The notes below the pieces were generated by a model. That model saw only the letters and a program-made list of their open reading frames with translations. It did not search any database and was not told the origin of the DNA. Shown here one piece after another: positions 58,157 through 64,000 of a DNA stretch of 64,000 nucleotides (positions within the stretch are counted from its first letter, which is position 1; each line of letters begins with the position of its first letter). A program made the position numbers and the translations under genes. The stretch is from Escallonia rubra (Eukaryota; Streptophyta; Magnoliopsida; Escalloniales; Escalloniaceae): the NCBI GenBank assembly GCA_033065855.1, contig JAVXUO010000467.1, positions 186,001 through 250,000 of the forward strand, in the 5' to 3' direction.

Positions 58157-58906
58157 TCAACACAAGGTTGTAGAATTCAAACCTTATTCATGGCATAGGT
58201 ATAGTGATATATACAAGATAAAACGTGAACAAACATATAAAGATGGTTAGTTTAACGAGATGGATAACCATACTCGATTTTTCAAACACTAACATCCATG
58301 GTCATCAATAAAAGACCAAAACTGATGTCAGTAATGTCATTAAAGAGTGTCACTTAAAAGAATACACTTAAAAGAATTCAAGCAAAAAAATAAAATAAAA
58401 TAAAATTGAGTGTAAACGATAAGAAGTAAAGTAGAGTTATCATTAATTCCCAATTTAAAAGTTCAAAGTTCTTTTAATGGGTACACATATCTTCGTCAAA
58501 GTTAGACTATGGCGCATTCCATGTCTTCTTTGCAGAAATTACTATTGAATGAGCAAAATTTCATATCAAACGATGCAAAATACTATCAGTTGATCAAATA
58601 CGATAAGATTACAACAAGAGACGTTTTTCAACTCCATGGTTGATTTTACCGGACACACTTTTTTGACATGTTACTGAAAATTTTAGTAGAAAATTTATTT
58701 TAATAGTTGAATAGTAACTTTTGCTTATTAAAACTAAATATATGAAATATAAGACCCCAAATAATCTATAGCCAATTATTTCATTTTTGGGCTACCTTCA
58801 TAGTTTTAGTAACCTTTTATGTGCCTTTGAATAAGTTACTATTCTTAGGGGTCTTTTGAGTTATTTACCAAGTTTAGAGAAATAAAAAGACTGATCAGTT
58901 TGTTTT
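58157..58906. other. Unassigned AT-rich interval
   Basis: No gene is seen. It includes the tail of the duplicated upstream block of the LFS-like gene (about 58290-58500) and then unassigned sequence up to the second long repeat block. Confidence 0.45.
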
Positions 58907-61900
58907 AGCGACATTTTTTAAAATGACTATAAGCTGCAAAAATGAAGCTTTTTGTACACTAAACTGTTCACGTTTATTTCCTTAAGCGACAAATTTATAA
59001 GTAATTATTTGGGTTCTTTAGCAACGATTGGCGTGAGGGAAAAAAACAAAAGTCAGCTATATAATTTGGAAAGACAGGAAACCATGGAGGACATTAGGAG
59101 AGAATTAAGGGATTTTCGGTTACACAATAGAATTTAAAAAAGAGAGTTTTTCTCTTTCGATTGATGAGAAGAACAAATACAGAAAAATAGACAGAGAAAC
59201 AGAGTAAAAAGGGAGACAGAGAAAAGAGAAGGAAAAAAAAAGGAATAAAGAAAGAGAAAGAGAAGATAGGCTGTGTGCTCATGAAAGGGAGACAAGGAAA
59301 GCCAACAAGATTTCCGGCAAATCATGATTCGATATCCGGTAAGTCTTTTAAGCGTTACAATTACAGTTTTTTTTTTTGTGCGTGTGTTTAGAACTGAGTA
59401 GGCTGAAAATATATGCGTGCGTTGGTGTATTGGACTGTCAAATACGTGCGCGCGCGTGTGTGATAGGGAAATTGGTGGCAGCCGTGAGGATGGATTTGTG
59501 AGTGTTTGGTGTGAGTGAGGGGTTGTCAAAACAGCCTACGTGCAGTGTGTGTTTGTAGAATTTTGAGATGGAAATGGAATTTTCCATGGATGTGGGTGCC
59601 ATGGGTTTTAATGTGTGTGAAGATTTCTGATTTGAGAACTCTTGTCAAATGGCTTTAGATATGGCCTTCTTGTGCATTTTTTTTTCATTCTCCTGAGAAG
59701 CATCTTTGTACTTGAGTCATGGCTTTGATGGTTATATTGTGGTCATGGAGCATGAATTGTTTAACTAATATTAAGAACAAAAGGCTGAGTTTAGGTCTTA
59801 CTGAGTATTGTTACCAATTCAAGGAAACAAAAAGGTGTTATGGGTGTGTTGTAGGAGAAGGGAAAAGGCTGTTTTGGGTATTTTGTGGGTATATATATAT
59901 ATGTGTGTATAGTGTATATGTGAGTGTATAGATAAAGTGAAGTGGTGGGCATGAGAGTGCATGTGTGACATTGTGTTGACCAAGGAAGCGGGCAGGAGCT
60001 ACTGCCGTAAGGCAGTAGCAGTGAAGATGGTAAGTTTCATGCATATTGCTGTATTTGTGTGTAGAGAAAGTGTGTTAATGTGTGCAACTCTGTAAGTGGC
60101 GAGTGTGTGTAGTATGTATAAGGAGTGGGCAAAGGGAGTGGCATGTGTAATATCCCTGTTGTTTAAAAAAGTAAAATAGTAACAGTTTTTTTTAAAAAAA
60201 ATCCTGGTTTGATTTCGTGGCTACCAAAGGTAGCCACAAACGAGAGGGAATGACACCTCATGTTTCCAAGATGTGGAGTGTGTGCATGTTGAGTTAAGTG
60301 GAGGGTGAGGTGGCACGAGAGAAGGCTCACCCTGAACAGCTGTTTGAGGGAGAATTACAGAAAATGAAGAAGGAATCTCGGGATACTTTCAACTGAGAAT
60401 TCGCAGAGAAAGAGAGAGGAAGAAAACCCAAGAAACAGAGCTTGCTTTGGAGAAAAAATGAAGAAGTTATGGACCACCAAAGTCAGGAAAAAAATCAGCC
60501 TGCAGTGTGCGAAATAGTTAATTGAAGGGGGATTTGAGGAAAATTCAGGAAGAATTTTGTGAAAGACTAAACATAGAAGTTATAGAAGGGAGAGAAAGGA
60601 AGAGATTGAAATAAACAGAAGGCATTTTCGTCAGGAATCGAATAAGTTACGGGTCTTCAAATTGAGATAAGAACCAGCTTTGTGTATGTGTGTTCTTGGT
60701 GTTTTGATGTATTCTTGATGGAAATTAAGGCTGAAATGATTATATTGTGATATGATTCCATGTGAAATGAAGTTATGGAGTTAGATATGTGGAAACAAAG
60801 TGAAATTAAAGTGATTTAAATGGGATTTGAAGTGGAATTAAATAGCTAATGAGATAAGTTAGCATAGTATGCATGTATAAGTGAAGAAAGAGAAATACTT
60901 CTGGGCATGAAAACCTAAAGAATGCAGCTTGGAGTGTGGGAAGTGATGAAAATGTGTCAATTTGATCCAAAAGTGATGAATAATGACCGTAAATGTCGCT
61001 AAAAGTCTTATTCTCTAATTCATTTCAAACTTTATTTTTGAAGCATAGTTGTAAGCAAGAATTTGCCCAAACACAAGAGAAACTCATATTCTTTTTGACA
61101 GATATATATACTGTAAAATTTTGGGATGTTTATGAGTTTCTTAACGATGTTAAATATATTTATCCTTAAAATAGGGTTTCAAAATTTAAAAAAAAATACC
61201 AAATGAATGTAATTTAATCTGAAAATTTTTACTGAGACTTTATGCAGCGGAGACACTTCAGAGTAAAAAATGTCATGACATTTGAAGGCTGATTGGTATT
61301 TTTGACAAAATTGGTTCCCTAACGCTCGATTTGGTTATGGGGATGGAATTTCCGAGTAAAAATTTAAACAAATGACTTTTTAGTAAAAAAATCAGTTTAC
61401 ACTGTTTTAAAAAGGTAGTTTGAGCCAATTGGGAGTGTTTATTGGTGCAGAAGTCGGCAGGGGGTGTTTAGGTAATTTTACCTATGGCCAGGGGTGTTTT
61501 GGTAATTTTCCACACCCGGTGACGAATCTTGTGAAAACTCATGGTTAAGCAGTAAGAAGTAATGAGGAAATTGAGTTTAGATAGGCACAAGAAGGAAAAT
61601 AGTGCGGTTGATGCACCTTATGGGCTAGGGCATATCCGGTTAACGTATTAGCTGTAATAAGTTAGAAACAGATAAGCGGTAAGGGAGGGGGAAGGTAAGG
61701 TTAGGCATGTTTTTGTATTCTAAGGTTGTCTAATGAGAAGATTTTTATTTGATAGGTGATTCCGTTGCTGAGAAAATCAGGAAGCGAGGAGTTTATGGGC
61801 TATAAAACCAACAGGTAAGGATAGTGCGGTTCCGTTTATGGTATCCATTGTTTTGCTTGGCATACCATGTTGATGATGCTTGTGTTGAACTCCTATATTT

Positions 61901-64000
61901 ATGTTGGAATACTGGTTGATCTTATGACCCGGTACTTCTTGTTGACTTGTGTTGTTGAGGAATTAAGGTAGAATGAATTCCCTTAGTCCGCCCGATAATG
62001 AGCCTGGAAGCATTGTTGAGGACTTATGATCGAAAACACTCTCTAAGTCCGCTCCTTTGATGAAAACCGACCCCTAATCTGGACAAGACTGAGATGAACA
62101 CCCCGTATGAAGGGGCATCATTAAGTGGAGGGCCAGTGAAGTGAAGTAACTGGCAGTCAGTGAAAAAGAAAGTAACTAACAAAAAGGGAATGAAGCGTGC
62201 TAGAGTTTGTCGTGTCGTGTCGTGTCGTGTCGTGTCGTGTCGTGTCGTGTCGAGTCAAGCATGCATTGCAATTGATTTTATTTGATGTTGCTGAATTTAT
62301 TGTCTTATTATTCTCATGATGATTATTTGCTTTAGTGTTTTCTTTTGAATTGCACTTGCATAGTCCACGAGTCTGTCCAAGTGGAAATGATGATGTTCTG
62401 TTGGGCTTGAACCGCTCAGTCTGAACAAAGGTGATGCAGCAAGATGGTTGCAAATGTTCGTTCTTGGCATCCTTAAATCCTTTGGCTTCGTTGAAAATTC
62501 AAGATCGATTATCCGATAATTTCGAAAGAATTGTATGTTGTACTCCCCATATTATCCTTACTGGGCGACTTGCGTTCATACCTTATCTTTTGTGTTTTTC
62601 AGATACTAGGTTTGAACAGGGAGAAACCTCGAGTAAAGGTAAAGATAAATTATGCCGAGGTCCTGTGAGGATATATATATCGAGACAATGATATAAAATT
62701 TGGTGTAAATTTTAAGTTGTGTTATGTTATGCAGTTTCCGCTGCAATACGATGTGTACTATCAAGGAATTTTTTTGTAAGGACGTGTTGTGTTGTTCCTT
62801 TATGATCTTAAGGTTGTAGTTGCTCTGTGTTGTATTTAAGGTTGTGACGTTTACATAATTGACATCTCAGTTCCAGTGACGTCACTTGGCTGGGGGTGTC
62901 ACAACATGTGTGTGAGTTATTCTAGAAAAGAATTATGTGCGCAGAGAGAGATACGGAAGAAGAAGATGGGGAAACGGGTTTATGCAGCGAGTGGTACACT
63001 GTGCTTGCACAGTTGTACCACGTGACTGTTGGGTCTTTTGTGATTGTCAAAAAATGCTAAAATTTTGCAGAAATATTTTTAGGGAAATATTAGAATTACT
63101 GTTAAAATTTCAGATTTTTCTGATATCGGTGGATATTTTTAATATTTTTTGAAATTCAGTTTCTCTAAAATTAGTTTGGAGGCTTTAAAATTATTAATAA
63201 ATTCTGGGAAAAGTACTATAAATATTTTATGATACAAATAAGTTTCAGTTTATGTTTCATAATTTTTAGAGTTGATTTGTTACTAAATCTGTATCATATT
63301 TGATTTAGCAAAACATATAATTTTAAATTAGTTCCGGTGCTTTTGAAATCCTAATTTTAGTTTCAGTATTTGCCTTATACATTATGAAGTTATCATGAAA
63401 ATTATGGGACTCCGATTTGAGCTAGAAATATTAATTGTTATTTTTGGGCTTTTACTGGTATTTAAGAAAATCGTTTTTAATTCAAAAATATTCAAAAATT
63501 TAGAAAATTTATATTGTTACTTGTTATGCTGTTTTAAGGTATAAAATTATTTTATAAGCATATATTATGAAATTTGGAGTGTCTTAATACGTTATAGAGT
63601 GTACATGGTTATCGATTAGGTTTAGCCGTTCGGGGATCCGATTCGTTTTTGTTTACGTTAAGAGTGTCGGAGTGAGCAACGATTAAGAATTAACATTAGA
63701 TTAATTTTTTGTGAGACTAGGTTGTATTCTAATAATTAATCTGCTAATTTAGGTTAATTCGAGGATTCTACGAGGTTGAATATCAGCGAGCGCATTTTTG
63801 GATTGAGGTAAGGGATTTTTATCCGAACCAAACTCCTCTTATTTGATTTCGTATGTTATTCTGACTTGTTATAGCTATTCATTTGGACTCTGTTATGTTG
63901 ATACAAGTTACATTGTTTGCCTTTAAAACCTTTCATTGAGCCTTAAAGCGTTTATTGAAACTCGTATCGATGCTCTTTAATTGTTATCCATCGAGCATCG
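58907..64000 (+). repeat. Long gypsy-LTR-like block, copy B, cut by the window edge
   Basis: Colinear with 38163-43212 in the same orientation, high identity over at least 5.09 kb. It includes the inner LTR-like end GGGGGTGTCACA at 62892-62903 and the following part. It lacks the first 130 bases of copy A (38034-38162). Small indels separate the copies, plus microsatellite changes and an extra segment of about 30 bases near 62320. The sequence runs off the window, so the true length and its own target duplication are unknown. Confidence 0.85.
62211..62250. repeat. (CGTGT)8 microsatellite in copy B
   Basis: Eight head-to-tail CGTGT units. The matching site in copy A (about 41459-41470) has about two. 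Confidence 0.95.

Noticed and set aside
58952..60044. Frames shared with 38354-39307
   Set aside because: They recur only because the long LTR-like block is repeated; frames are short and not conserved as proteins between copies.
38034..64000. Single giant LTR retrotransposon with the two long blocks as its LTRs
   Set aside because: The interval lacks gypsy gag-pol, holds an intact host-type gene and a copia element, and no matching target duplication can be shown inside the window.

Overview
This is a TE-rich, AT-rich plant nuclear window, most likely from a eudicot; I cannot name the species. The evidence is long intron-rich genes of plant-specific families (a SAWADEE-homeodomain protein, a MUT9-like/PPK kinase, a lachrymatory-factor-synthase-like Bet v 1 fold protein) and plant retroelement types (TRIM, copia, gypsy LTRs, MULE-like and hAT elements). 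Three apparently intact protein genes cover a minority of the bases; almost everything else is transposon, much of it nested. Layout: 1-4550 is a decayed LINE on the minus strand, running off the left edge. Its endonuclease region is split by a tandem TRIM retrotransposon array (1227-2445) with four LTRs, three internal regions and one 5-bp target duplication. 4560-5822 is a MULE-like element with a 9-bp target duplication. 6371-15744 is an SHH1/DTF1-like gene of nine coding exons. Two consecutive introns near its 3' end use GC-AG splice sites. Its 4.8-kb intron 5 holds a long-TIR element carrying a gene fragment (12122-13464) and a scrap of copia reverse transcriptase. A gene-free interval separates this gene from the convergent kinase gene on the minus strand (17677-22909, sixteen coding exons), which has a possible uORF whose stop overlaps the kinase start codon. 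From 24354 to 32096 a second MULE-like element appears to be interrupted by a 6.5-kb non-autonomous LTR element (25295-31783, minus strand), full of GC-rich minisatellites and a purine-rich tract. A decayed hAT transposon of the TTF-zinc-finger/DUF4371 type follows (32679-36296), then a copia-like LTR remnant. A long gypsy-LTR-like block (38034-43966) recurs as a direct repeat at 58907-64000 and beyond. The first block is interrupted by a 2.4-kb solo LTR (43967-46379, TSD CATAC) of the same family as the 25-32 kb element. Between the two long blocks lie unassigned DNA, a broken copia element (about 49190-55385) interrupted by a 2.2-kb solo gypsy-like LTR (51608-53845, TSD GATGC), an intact single-exon LFS-like gene (56071-56583), a partial duplicate of that gene's upstream region, and a 561-bp non-autonomous hAT element with a perfect 8-bp target duplication (57588-58148). 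The genes do not form a pathway unit. One thematic link is that the SHH1-like protein family directs RNA-directed DNA methylation, the system that silences elements such as those filling this window. Exon boundaries were derived by hand from splice sites, frame and family similarity recalled from memory; no database search was run.
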